NCBI GenBank assembly: GCA_000711775.1
Contig: ARYC01000615.1
Coordinates: forward strand, 62,001-126,000
Reading direction: 5' to 3'
Length of the DNA: 64,000 nucleotides
From: Oxytricha trifallax
Taxonomy: Eukaryota > Ciliophora > Spirotrichea > Sporadotrichida > Oxytrichidae
The translations under genes were made by a program, and so were the position numbers. The notes beneath the pieces are model-generated. The model was not told the origin of the DNA, ran no database searches, and saw only the letters and a list, made by a program, of their open reading frames with translations. The stretch's first letter is position 1. Every line of letters starts with the position of its first letter. Of the stretch, positions 10,989 through 20,534 are shown one piece after another.

Positions 10989-11823
10989 TCATATATTGAA
11001 GTGCGCTTGATTCAAGATCTGTGAGCCAAAAGGAGCTGAGCCAATGTTAAGAGGCTTGGGATGTTGATCTGTCCTCTGGTTGGCATTCTACAAAGGTCTT
11101 TGCATTTGGGCAAGCTGACTATATTCAGATTTCAACCGCTTCACCTCTAGCATGTACTGATGCTTGTCTGCTCTCAGCATTAGCTCCTCATCCTTTGTCT
11201 CCTCGCATTCTTGCCTGCTGCGCCGTCGCTTAGCATTTGCCTTAAGCATCGAAATGGCCTTGCCTTTGTGAGCTTCAGAAGGTATTGAATATATAAGTAA
11301 AACTTACGCTTGAAATGTACACAGCGCTGGAATGCCTCCTGGAACTCTGACCGAATCTGCACTGATGTCCCCTGACTCTACTGCTGCTTTTGGGCTGATT
11401 GATTTTGAGCCTCACGAATCATTCCCTAAAGCTCTTCTTGCCTCATTGTGTACAATATGTCTCCCAACCACTAGCGGTCCATGCGATTCCAATCTCTTTA
11501 ATCTGGAAGGTACTCCAGAGGCTCAGCATGTTGCACAGCAAAGTCTAATAGGTTAGAAACAGCCAACCCTGCCAGCATTGGGATGCATGATACCTTCACT
11601 TGATCACGCCTGATGTACTATATAACAGTAAGACTCTTAATTAGAAGCTTGCCTTCTTCTCGCCCTTTAGTATTTAAGACAGGAAATAGGAGTTGAGCTG
11701 CTTGTATCGAGGGATGTGAGCTTAGCATTCAATTGCCATAAAGTTGTATAAGTCACGCTTGCTCTGGACTTTTGAAGAGATCTCGTGATAGTCCAGTTGC
11801 TACTGTTAAGCATTATCTTCCAT
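10989..11823 (-). CDS. E1 accessory protein, homologous to the E2 minus-strand gene
   Basis: ATG at 11823 (MEDNAQQQQLDYHEISSKVQ) to TGA 10991-10989. A 35 nt intron GTAAGTTTTACTT...TCTGAAG lies near 11276-11310. A one-base frame slip near 11660 is needed to join SYFLSQILKGEKK to LTVIQYIRRDQVKVSC. The N-terminal half holds a conserved region ending in NRMDRQWLGDILYTMR; the C-terminal half is basic and helical (MLKANAKRRRSRQ), possibly a nucleic-acid-binding coiled coil. It aligns with the E2 protein at 19414-20120 (SK..LY, YFL.QI..GE, D(R/K).WL...L.T). It is divergent from the transposase start. About 255 residues. Confidence 0.65.
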
Positions 11824-12052
11824 AACTTAATGATTTTAATCTAAATCATTGCAGTTGACAGAGAAACTAGCTCGACTGTCATAGACTAGGGTGCAAGAAT
11901 CCTGATTTAGAAGAGTTTATTCTGGTACACTTTAGCACTAGAGTAGTATGAATTTCACTAAGGCGGAAGCACTAGAGTTTGGTGCTTTGGCATAAGATTT
12001 TAGTGCATTATCTAATTGAATAAACTCAGGATTTATTGAGCCAAGTGGACTC

Positions 12053-13707
12053 ATGAACCGAAACATATGCAGGAACCGCATCGACTCATACTTTCCTTAT
12101 TCGATGGATTCAGGGAGATTTGATTAAGAATCCACTAAGATTACTAGAGGCCATTGCTCTATGCAAAGGAGTGGGCCAAATTAATTCATTAGCTCTGAAT
12201 TAGTTATAAGCGGCATTTTGCAGGAGTCACCAGTTAGAATTTCTTGCTGGACTCCTGAGGACATTGAGAGACGACTGTAACGATTGGAGTCAGAACATTC
12301 TATGCTTGAGATTAGAGCGACAGTGGTAAACTCCAAGAAGTTTGTGAGCACCTGCCTCCGAGAAGATCCCCAGATGGATTCAGTCCTCGACCCAGAATAA
12401 GTAAAGAGCATCGCTTTCTAGGCCCTTGAGATTTTCGACGGCTTCTAGAATCTGGGTTTACAAGGCAGTAGTAGAGTAAGCATGATTAAAGAGAACTCCA
12501 GCTCTTCAGTAATGATTCCTAGATAAGACACTCTGAATTGCAGCATCACATGGAATGACTTAGCAAATGGTTCGCCGCAGGGAAGCCCAAGTGAGTTTCA
12601 TTCACAAGGCAATTCTAGCTATAGACATGGGTCTGAAGCTCAATGCTGTCAACTCAAGCGCTCATGCGATGAGCTCTATCACAAGCAAGGCAGGAGCGTG
12701 CTCCAAATCTCAAATATGCTGGGACTCAGTTGCTACAAGGTGAGGAAACTACTTGATGTATCAACGTAGTAGGGGCTAATCTAGTTCTTCACAATGAGGA
12801 GGGGGTCGCGGCCACACAGAATGGGTGGCAGGACTATTAGCGAGATTGGTGTATTTCTTCACAATCCCATGAGCATAATCACATCGAGAGAGGTCCAAAG
12901 TCACTTGCTAAGGGAGAGAGGCATAGTGTTGTCGAGACAGCGGATCATTAAGTATCTGAAGGATGACTTGCGCATGACTTATCGTAAGGTGGGCCAGCTC
13001 TCTCCTTAGCACAATAGCATTCTCAGCAAGCTCAGCCACTAGTATGCTGCCGCTGAGTTCATTCACCACTTCCATAGTGGCAAGGTATTCATCAATGTCG
13101 ACGAAGCCATTCTTTAGAGCAACGACAAAAGGAACTACTCCTGGATTGGAAAGTCCAACCGCAACATCGTGACCTGCAAGCAGCGATTCAGCTAAGTTAG
13201 TATCATTAGCGCGGCTTTTAGTGATGGCCGCCTTCTCAGTACGATTAATCATGGCACCAATAAGAGCATCACTTTCCTGCTGTTCATTGGGAAGATTGTT
13301 GAGCACCTGAATGAGCAAGATCGAGACTGGAGGGAGAAGTGCCTCATTGTTATTGATAACGCCTCATATCATAAGAGCAAATTGACGCTAGACTGGCTTG
13401 AGCGACTCAAGCTTCCAGTGCTTTTCCTGGGACCATATCAGTTCGAGATGGCCCCGATTGAACAGGCCTTCAGGTACATAAAAGGCAGACACTTTAGTAT
13501 TACAAGTGCTTCGACCACCAACTAGTAAGTCTATTTGACAACTTAAAGCCTTATAGTAACCGCACAGAAACTCTCATCCTTGAGTTGGCCACCCAGCTTC
13601 AATAACTTGACATGCGTTGGCTTAAGGTCGCATACATTAGGGCACTCACTGCTGCACTCAATCACTTGAGTTTGATGCAACAATTGAGAATTCTGAGGGT
13701 CGAGTGA
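12053..13707 (+). CDS. E1 transposase, Tc1/IS630-type DDE
   Basis: Exon 1 is 12053-13524, then a 32 nt intron (13525-13556, GTAAGTCTA...CTTATAG), then exon 2 to TGA 13705-13707; 540 residues. The first 200 residues are element-specific. Two helix-turn-helix units follow (about residues 206-236 and 260-325, the second with LRMTYRKV). The catalytic triad is D350 in VFINVDEAI, D435 in CLIVIDNASYHKS and E470 in MAPIEQAFRYIK, giving a DD34E spacing with the family's P-Y and P-I-E context. It should cut and join the E1 ends. It is longer than usual for the family; a later Met may be the true start. Confidence 0.85.
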
Positions 13708-13925
13708 TTTTGAATATTCCAACTACCTGGCGTCATCAGCAAAAGTATTCACCTAATAATCCTTGTCTGATAAACAGCTGCCTGTTCAGTTATTTGTAAC
13801 TCACTAGCTCAAACTGCGCTCTCTCGATCGAGGTAAAATAAGACTATGGTGGCTTGCTGAAAATCATCGAATTCGCCTGCAACAAGCTCACTGTAAAATT
13901 CAACAATTTGAAAAATCCCATGTAA
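13660..13925 (+). CDS. Possible small E1 ORF or frameshifted transposase tail
   Basis: A frame overlapping the last codons of the transposase reads SLEFDATIENSEGRVILN and IPTTWRHQQKYSPNN, then continues to about 13925, where GTAAGTTCTCC could be a splice donor. Residue use is natural. It has no ATG of its own, so it may be a spliced alternative C-terminus. Confidence 0.35.
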
Positions 13926-14024
13926 GTTCTCCTGAGCTTGACATTCTGATAGCCATCAACTTCTGAATCTTTCCAAGATTATTAAAATACCAGTCAGCCG
14001 ATAATAATTATAATTATTAAAATA

Positions 14025-16261
14025 ATGGCGAAAGTTTCAGGCAAAGTTCCTAAGAAAATTTCAACTGCTATCAATGATGAGTATGACAAGTCTTCTGCTA
14101 AGGCTAATGAGTTTGTGATCATGGAGTTCCTAGACACCTAGGTAGACTACGGCAAAGAAAGCGTGAGGTTCAAAGCGCGTACTACTAAGAATGGAGTGGA
14201 AAGCATCATTTGGATGGATGATTGTGAGATCAAGGGACTGTCCGCAAGAATGAAGGCCAAGTATTACATCGAAACTAAGTACAGCACTTATCAGGCCAAG
14301 GAGATCTACCAGATGGCTCTGGGAGCCCGCACTGACAGAGACGATGACTCTGTGATCAACCCCGAGGAAGCAGCAGACAGTGAAGAGGAAGACCAACAGA
14401 TATGCACCAAGCCTCAGAAAGACCAAGTCATCAACCAAAATAAACAGGCAAAGCCTCAACTGAAAGGATAAGACTCAAATATGACAGAAAGCGAGGAAGA
14501 ATCAGAAGCTACTTCCGAAGACTTTATCGGCTTTGACAACGATGATGATCACGGCGCCGTGGTAAGCACGAAATACTATTTGGAGGACTCAGGAATCGAC
14601 TACTCTTCCTACATTCAACATTGCATGGAGGCTGGATACTGCTCAGACGAAGATATCGACTACGCGTCTGTGTTCCTTGAAGCGAAAGACCAGTTTATCA
14701 ATGGGCGATTCAAGAAGGTGGTGGAGAGTTTTAAGTGCACTTAATTGTACAAGAACGTGAAGCAACTCCCGCTCAATAAGCTCTTCAGGCAGCCCTCTGG
14801 CACTGTGGCAAGATGAGCCAACGATCCTACACCTGCATGATCCATGCTATCAACCTGTATGTGGAGGGTCCACTCTTTGATTCAGTCGAGAAGTTTGTGA
14901 GCCTGTATTAATCGCGCTGCCACATGACGAAGACCAGGAAGCCCGAGTTCCTCTGGGAGCACGGCGTGGGCTTCAAGAACTTGAGGAGGCTACTCTATGA
15001 CTACGACACATCCAGCTGGTACAGCCCTGAGATAATTCACGTCATATCTGGGAGTGATCTCGCCACCACTGGAGCGGAAGGGGTTTCATCACTTAACGAC
15101 TTCATCAGTGTGCAACTTAGAGGCAAGAAGAGGGCGCTCTTCCAGCTCAAGACCAGGGACACCTTCGACCTCGACACCAATAAGTTCTACCAGAGCCAAC
15201 TGCACTGTGGGGCTTTCGTGAAAATTGACACCTAATGGTATATCATGGACTCTGCTGAGAAAGGACCCATCAATCTGAGAAGAGACAAGAAGCTGGTGAC
15301 CGACTGGCTTCAAGGCATTGAGCAACTGCAGATCGTGGAGCTGGTCATTGACAATCCTCCTCGTGAGATGATGTAAGATTTCAAGAGAGAGTGGGAACTC
15401 ACATTGAGTGGCCTGTACTTGAGAGCTGGCTCAGGAAAGCAGCGACCTAAGAAGAGCAATCGCAAGGTGAGAAAGGCAGACCGCAAGAAACTCAGTCAAG
15501 GCTCAGCTCTATACAGAGCAACAAAGCTGGAACCTCAGCTCCCTCTTAAGAAAACCCCCAGAAGTGAGAACGCTGCTGGTCCTTATGCTACTCCAGATCG
15601 CAATGAGTTAAACAAAGCTGCCAAAGCAAAGCAAACCCAACGTGCTCGTGATGCCAAGCTTGACAAGAAGAGAGAGAATGCGCTTAAGAAGGTGGAGAAC
15701 AAGGAGTACGATGAGCTAGAAAGGGCATTGAGGAGTGACCTGGGTATAGCGACCAAGATACTGGAGCTGAAAGCTGGACTTGACAAACAGAAAGTGCTGT
15801 CATTTACCAAAGATTACATGGACGGAATCTACGAGGATTACCACAAAGAAGCAGGAATAGCTCTCACCTGGGCATGCTTGGAGGCAAAGTCTGCGCGCAT
15901 GTGGTTGTTTGAGTAAGAATTCTAGAAGACTGTGGAGAGGGACCCAACCAAGAAAGGCATTAAGTTTACCCAAAACGAAGTCAAGAGGAAGGTGGGATAG
16001 CTCATGAAGCAGAGAAGAGATAGCGTCATGAAGAGATTCAAGAAGGACCTGGCCATGCTGATGCAGAGCTCCCCCCACCTCCTCCCTCAGTTCCTGCTGC
16101 AGAGATTCAAGCCCGTCCTCACCAAGGACACCGTGGATTCGTTGATGAAGGAAGCATTAAAATTCAGACCAAAGGATGGAGAATGCGAAGAAATCAAGGA
16201 CGTGGACCAGGAGAGGCAAGATCAACTAAAAACTTTGAGAGAGAGATTGAGAAATTTGTGA
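14025..16261 (+). CDS. E1 chromodomain-like / Josephin-like cysteine peptidase protein, two frames
   Basis: The first frame, ATG 14025 to TGA 14814-14816 (263 residues), begins MAKVSGKVPKK. Residues about 29-85 resemble a chromodomain (EFVIMEFLD, GKESVRFKAR, IIWMDD with Trp63), then an acidic tail. The second frame, from ATG 14813 to TGA 16259-16261 (482 residues), is open upstream from about 14760, so the switch lies in 14760-14816. It holds Gln3 and Cys8 in SQRSYTCMIHAIN, His131 in LHCGAFVKID and Asp146 in WYIMDS. These are the Gln/Cys/His/Asp spacings of Josephin peptidases. After that comes a long basic helical region (about 190-480). The E2 gene at 20535-22064 is homologous. Peptidase activity is inferred from motifs only. 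Confidence 0.65.
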
Positions 16262-16287
16262 AGTGAAAAATGATATTAAGTTTAGAG

Positions 16288-16350
16288 TATTTGTATTTTG
16301 ATTAATTTTATACGTCTACAAAAAATTGTAAATAACAGCATTGGGGTTTT
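16288..16350. repeat. E1 right terminal inverted repeat
   Basis: The inverted match to the left end is TTGTAAATAACAGCATTGGG followed by GTTTT, ending at 16350. Confidence 0.8.
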
Positions 16351-16352
16351 AT

Positions 16353-17112
16353 TATCATTTTTAATTAATAAAGAATTAATAAAATTAAAACTTAAATAAA
16401 TTTAATGATCTAAATATCTAAAAATGTTAATTTTTAAATTAAGTATATAATATTTTATGGAGATAGATGTGACGTCATAAATTATAAGAGTAGTCTGATA
16501 TTGTTATTTTAAGTTAATTTTTTTACCACTATAGATGGATGATCCAATATTTAATTTTAGTATATTTAATAATAAATTGGATTTTTAAATAATGAAAATA
16601 TAAATAATTTGAAGAAGAATTTAATTTCAATAGAAAGTTGTGTTTTAAGAAAATAAAAAATGGAACCTGTATGTTGGTGTGGAAGGGTTCTGCCTGGACA
16701 ATTTTTGAAAAAGTGAAAAATGGACAAAATGACCCCCCCTCTATAACTTTTGAAAATGACTACATATCTAGTCTTCCGTTATTACAGGCTTGCACAGGAG
16801 CACAAAGTTAGTTTATTGTCTTAATTCCAGGTCGCCTCATGAATTTCCGTGACCCTTTTGAGCCCCATAAATACCAAAAATTTAAGGTTTAAGGGATATA
16901 TAAGGAATTAGCCAAAAATTGCTTATTTTGCTTATAACTTTGCGCGTTTTAAAAATAAATAAATTTTAGGCAGTATATTCGTACTCAGCGAGGTTGAATA
17001 ACTAGAATCGGTATTTTCGGGTATTCTTATAAAGCATCATTTCGATTCTCTTTGTTGGCTATGTATTGTTTTGCTCTTCATAATTTTCTCAACAATACCT
17101 TTTTTTAATCGC
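16353..17112. other. AT-rich spacer between E1 and E2
   Basis: No convincing coding frame. A moderately GC-rich stretch at 16660-16880 holds a C7 run but no recognisable gene. The missing 5' exon of the host gene cut at 7557 was looked for here on the minus strand and not found. Confidence 0.4.
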
Positions 17113-17313
17113 TCATAATACACTAAAAAATTGTGAATAGTTGAATTCTTAATATACAGTGAGATAAAACTAAATGATTATGATAACTTTTTTTATAATT
17201 ATTTATTTAGAATTTGTTTGATTTATTATATTTAATTATATACTCTGGGACCGATCAGAAATAGTTTTTTATTTTTACTTCTTGGTCCCTGCAATTATAT
17301 TAATATGTTTAAA
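17113..17313. repeat. E2 left terminal inverted repeat
   Basis: Matches 23053-23242 in inverted orientation. The inner limit is at GCAATTATATTAAT. Confidence 0.8.
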
Positions 17314-17605
17314 TAAAATTGAAAATTAAAATTATTTAGAATGTATGATTTAAATAAAATTAGTTTTCTACAATTATTAAATTTAATTTTAGTCACTTTC
17401 ATAAAATGAGTAATTTGTCAATAATATTCTATTATAAGTAAAAGAATTTTAAAACTTGCAATTTTTTATGAATAAAATTGTGATTTATAAAAAACATTAA
17501 AATAATGAATAAATTAAATTTAATAATTGTAGAAAACTAATTTCATTTAAATCATACATTCTGAATAATTATCATTTTAAATTTTATTTAAATATATTAT
17601 TATAA
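17303..17605. mobile_element. Palindromic foldback element nested in E2
   Basis: Arms of about 90 bp (17303-17392 and 17512-17605) are inverted copies, including TTAGTTTTCTACAATTATTA and its complement. The spacer of about 120 bp has no coding frame. It lies at the inner edge of the E2 left repeat, directly before a frame that lacks a start codon. Confidence 0.75.
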
Positions 17606-17611
17606 TTTGAA

Positions 17612-18128
17612 TCTATTTATTACTATTACTACTAAAGAGGGAAGCTGGACCAACAACAAGAAAGAAAGCTGATGTAGTTGAAGGCGAGGGAAGTGAACCC
17701 CAGGAATAAGCCAGTACTACTATTGCTGCAAAAACAGAAGTTGGCGCCGAAGAGCCTAGTTCTATAACTACTAAGTGGATTACTGATGACGAAAATAATC
17801 TCTATGCCTACGAATTCAAGAAAATTCTCAAAACTCAAACATTGAAAAGTGCATCGACGGCATCTGGAAAACATACGACAAGGACAACAACAAAAAATCA
17901 AAAATCAAACTACCAATCACACTGGAGGCGCGGGATGTGCCACACTTGAGAACACCCTAGTTGCAGGTAGGGACCGAACAAGCAGTCTTCAGTGTACCAG
18001 CAAAAATCTTTGAGAAAAACCTAATGTTTATACCTAACTAACTAATTTAAGGTATATTATATTTAATAATAGTAATAGAAATATATAGATTATATACTAA
18101 TAGTGCATAAATATTAAATTTGGAGTGA
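17612..18128 (+). CDS. E2 left gene, 5'-truncated and frameshifted, unknown
   Basis: A frame open from 17612 reads LLLKREAGPTTRKKADVVEG and then SSITTKWITDDENNLYAYEF. Near 17840 the natural reading moves to another frame (IEKCIDGIWKTYDKDNN, then KIKLPITLEARDVPHLRTPQ) and ends at TGA 18126-18128. No ATG is present at the 5' side; the nested foldback element ends just before it. About 170 residues remain. Function unknown. Confidence 0.5.
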
Positions 18129-18378
18129 AAATGTAATATGAAATAAACTAATAATTTTAATGAATTCACTGCAAACTTAAAAATAATTAGACTATGAGGT
18201 TCGGGGAAAGAAACGGAAACGATCAAATGACGAGACTGATAATTTTGCACAGGATTTCGTGCACAAGCGAAGACAGATAGACAATGTGAATCTCTTGGAG
18301 TATCTTAAGGGACGGCAGAGGATCACGATAAGGAAGGAATGACCCCAGCAGAGATTACTTCCAAGTAAACGTTTATCT

Positions 18379-19413
18379 ATGAGGGACACGAGCGAATCGC
18401 TATAACAGCTGATAGTATTTCTTAGACACTCGTGTTTGACATCTTCAAAGCGGATCTGGTACAGCTACAAGGAAATTGCATTGCGAGTGGGCATACGGGT
18501 TTCAACGATTTCGATGATACTCAGACGATGGCGATAGAACGGGTTTAAGGTAATCCGTAGACGCTCCAACTGTGCTCGCAATCGCCAGTAGATTCTTACG
18601 AAGTGTTAGATTAGGGAGGTGTGCTCAGTAGAATCCTTGCAAGCAATGGCTGGCCTCTCTCTCTCTCGTAGAACGGAACTTATAAAACGCAAGTACAGGC
18701 TGCCCTCATTCACTGCTCCAGCTCTAGCGGCGTGCTATAAACGGAACGGGATATCCTACGCCAAACCCTAGTATCAATACAGTGCCAAAGTTAGAGGGTT
18801 GGACAAGTTCAAAGCGGCTCAGGAAGAAAAGGCACGGGAGCTTGGTCAGCTTATTTAGACTGGGCAGCACGTTATTTATATTGACGAGACAACTGTCCAT
18901 CGCTGGCAAACGCCTACTCGAGTTTGGTGCAAGAAAGGAGTCGCCATAACAATCCCGAGTACCAGAGGAAGATCCTTCACAATAGTGGCAGCAATAAGTA
19001 GTCGTTTAGGCTTGATAATCTATCGCATTTTCACGGGTGGGCTCAATGGCGAACGCTTCAGGAGTTTCCTTGAGGACATGAGGACACGCATACGCGGTAC
19101 CGCTTACTGTGTCATGGATAACTTGTCGTCCCATCACAGCAAGGCTGCTCGAGAGGCCTTCAGCGATACGCTGATACCCTTTTTCTTGCCGCCTTATAGC
19201 TGCACGATGAACTCTATAGAACGACTCTGGGCCGTAGTTAAACGGGAGTGGAGATAACGAGTCATTCACTTCAGCGATCGTCAACCTTCCGATGACTAGG
19301 TGCTGCAGACGATGTCAGAGATCTTGGATAGCCTAGATCAACAGTCAGTCCGTAACATCAGCTCCTCAAACCTCCCAGCTCTGATTAGTGCTTTGCAGGG
19401 GAACGTGGTTTGA
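18379..19413 (+). CDS. E2 transposase, Tc1/mariner-like DDE
   Basis: A single 345-codon frame, ATG 18379 to TGA 19411-19413. Residues 29-52 form a helix-turn-helix (SYKEIALRVGIRVSTISMIL). The catalytic triad is D169 in HVIYIDETTVHRWQ, D247 in CVMDNLSSHHSK and E281 in NSIERLWAVVK, with 33 residues between D247 and E281. The length (344 residues) is typical of Tc1/mariner enzymes. No disabling change is visible, so this copy may be functional. Its 3' end abuts the accessory gene on the other strand. The E1 enzyme is related only at motif level. Confidence 0.9.
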
Positions 19414-20120
19414 TCAAAACTGCATCTTGGATGGAGTAGCATAGTGCGAAGACTGGTTGGCTTTGCTGGCACTTTGCTGCACTATTTATCGATTGGTTAA
19501 GGAAGCAAATAGTACTTACGATGGGGGCTTTTCGATAAGACGCTGTGAGAATGATCTTGAGCGCTCAATCTACTTTCAAGCCTTTCTCTCTAAATGGTGA
19601 GCTTCTGCTTCTTGGCTGCCCTTTTACCTTCTCTTACCAGGGCAAGGCTTGTACGGCGTTGCGTATTCTTGGAGTGAGGCAAGTTCTTTAGAAATCCAGT
19701 TGGCAACTCTATCAACCTGAGATTCTTGATCGCGTTGGGCTTGGGCGGCGGCAAATAACCCTTATCGAAAATTTCATCTCGGGGACTATATGTGGACAGG
19801 ACGCTTACGAGCCAGGCCTTATCTGGCTGACCGCCCTCTCCGATTCCTAGTGGCTTCTTCATCTTTTCCGCGATATCCGTAATCTTTTCGAGGAGCACCT
19901 ATTTCGATGGGGGCCTTACGCATGGCAGCAAACGGATATCCTTGTACTGGGGACACCATAGCTCTCCGCTGATGACTTGCAGCAGATATTCCTGAGTCAC
20001 GATAGACGATTTTATCTTTGGCAGGAAGTATCCGTTCCTGAGAGTCGATTCGTAGAGTTCCTGCTTGGAGTTGATATAGCGGGAGAGCTGCTCGAGGGAA
20101 ACCTTATTCGGTTCGGTCAT
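19414..20120 (-). CDS. E2 accessory protein, 222 residues
   Basis: ATG at 20120 (MTEPNKVSLEQLSRYINSKQ) through 19520. Then comes a 38 nt intron (19519-19482, GTAAGTACT...AAATAG), then 19481-19414 ending in TGA. With the intron removed the stop falls immediately beside the transposase stop at 19413, which supports the splice model. Residues about 15-110 form the region shared with E1 (QEYLLQVISGE, DKAWLVSVLST); the middle is basic (REGKRAAKKQK). Role unknown. Conservation in two divergent elements suggests a function in transposition, for example end binding or cofactor. Confidence 0.7.
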
Positions 20121-20261
20121 ACTAGTCGAAGTTTATAAGATATTACTAGAGGGTCTTTCGATTGATTACGATTTATTACTACACTGGGCGAGTCTTATTC
20201 GATCAAAGTTATTTATTTGGATTCCTGGTTCTTGAACGCATCTACTGTTAGAACTTACGCT

Positions 20262-20488
20262 GACATTTTTTGGCTGGTCAGCGAGATACTCAGTATTCTG
20301 GTTGGATAAATAATGAAGCTGCAATTTCCACTACATTACCTGAAAGTACTCAGGGCGGTAAGAAATTTTTAATATTCATGCATTTACGGGGTCACTGCCT
20401 TGATTTCATTTTATCTCCTCGAGCGCTTACGCAAATCTTCTCAAACCACCTTGGCGTGAATGTAGACTCAGTGAGGATTGTACTATAA
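20262..20488 (+). CDS. Possible short E2 ORF
   Basis: A plus-strand frame without ATG reads LAGQRDTQYSGWINNEAAIS and FLIFMHLRGHCLDFILSPR, ending near a possible donor GTAAATAC at 20489. It lies in the gap between the accessory and peptidase genes. It may be an exon or chance. Confidence 0.25.
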
Positions 20489-20534
20489 GTAAATACGCTG
20501 TGTTTTAGCGTGAAGAGAGTGAGTTATCGCAAAA

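Larger units (their letters stand above)
7568..16352. mobile_element. Transposon E1: 8.8 kb DDE element with peptidase and accessory genes
   Basis: Both ends carry the same inverted sequence, AAAACCCCAATGCTGTTATTTACAA, with weaker similarity continuing to about 65 bp. Inside, GC content is much higher than outside and there are five gene blocks: an N-terminal acidic ORF, a large unknown two-frame gene, a small accessory gene on the minus strand, a Tc1/IS630-type transposase, and a two-frame chromodomain/peptidase gene. The terminal C4A4-like motif recalls the telomere-bearing elements of spirotrich ciliates, but only one such unit is present, the element is about twice their size, and I see no clear target duplication. 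It sits directly against the truncated host gene. Confidence 0.75.

Noticed and set aside
6349..14816. ATGA stop/start overlaps (for example 6349-6352, 9837-9840, 14813-14816) as coupled reinitiation
   Set aside because: With TGA the only stop, an A before it is common. In most cases the downstream frame is already open and natural-looking before the ATG, so these are frame changes, not reinitiation.
7568..16352. E1 as a Polinton/Maverick or virus-like element because of its size and peptidase
   Set aside because: No polymerase B, packaging ATPase or capsid-like frame was seen, and the catalytic order is Cys-His-Asp, unlike the His-Asp-Cys order of adenovirus-type proteases.
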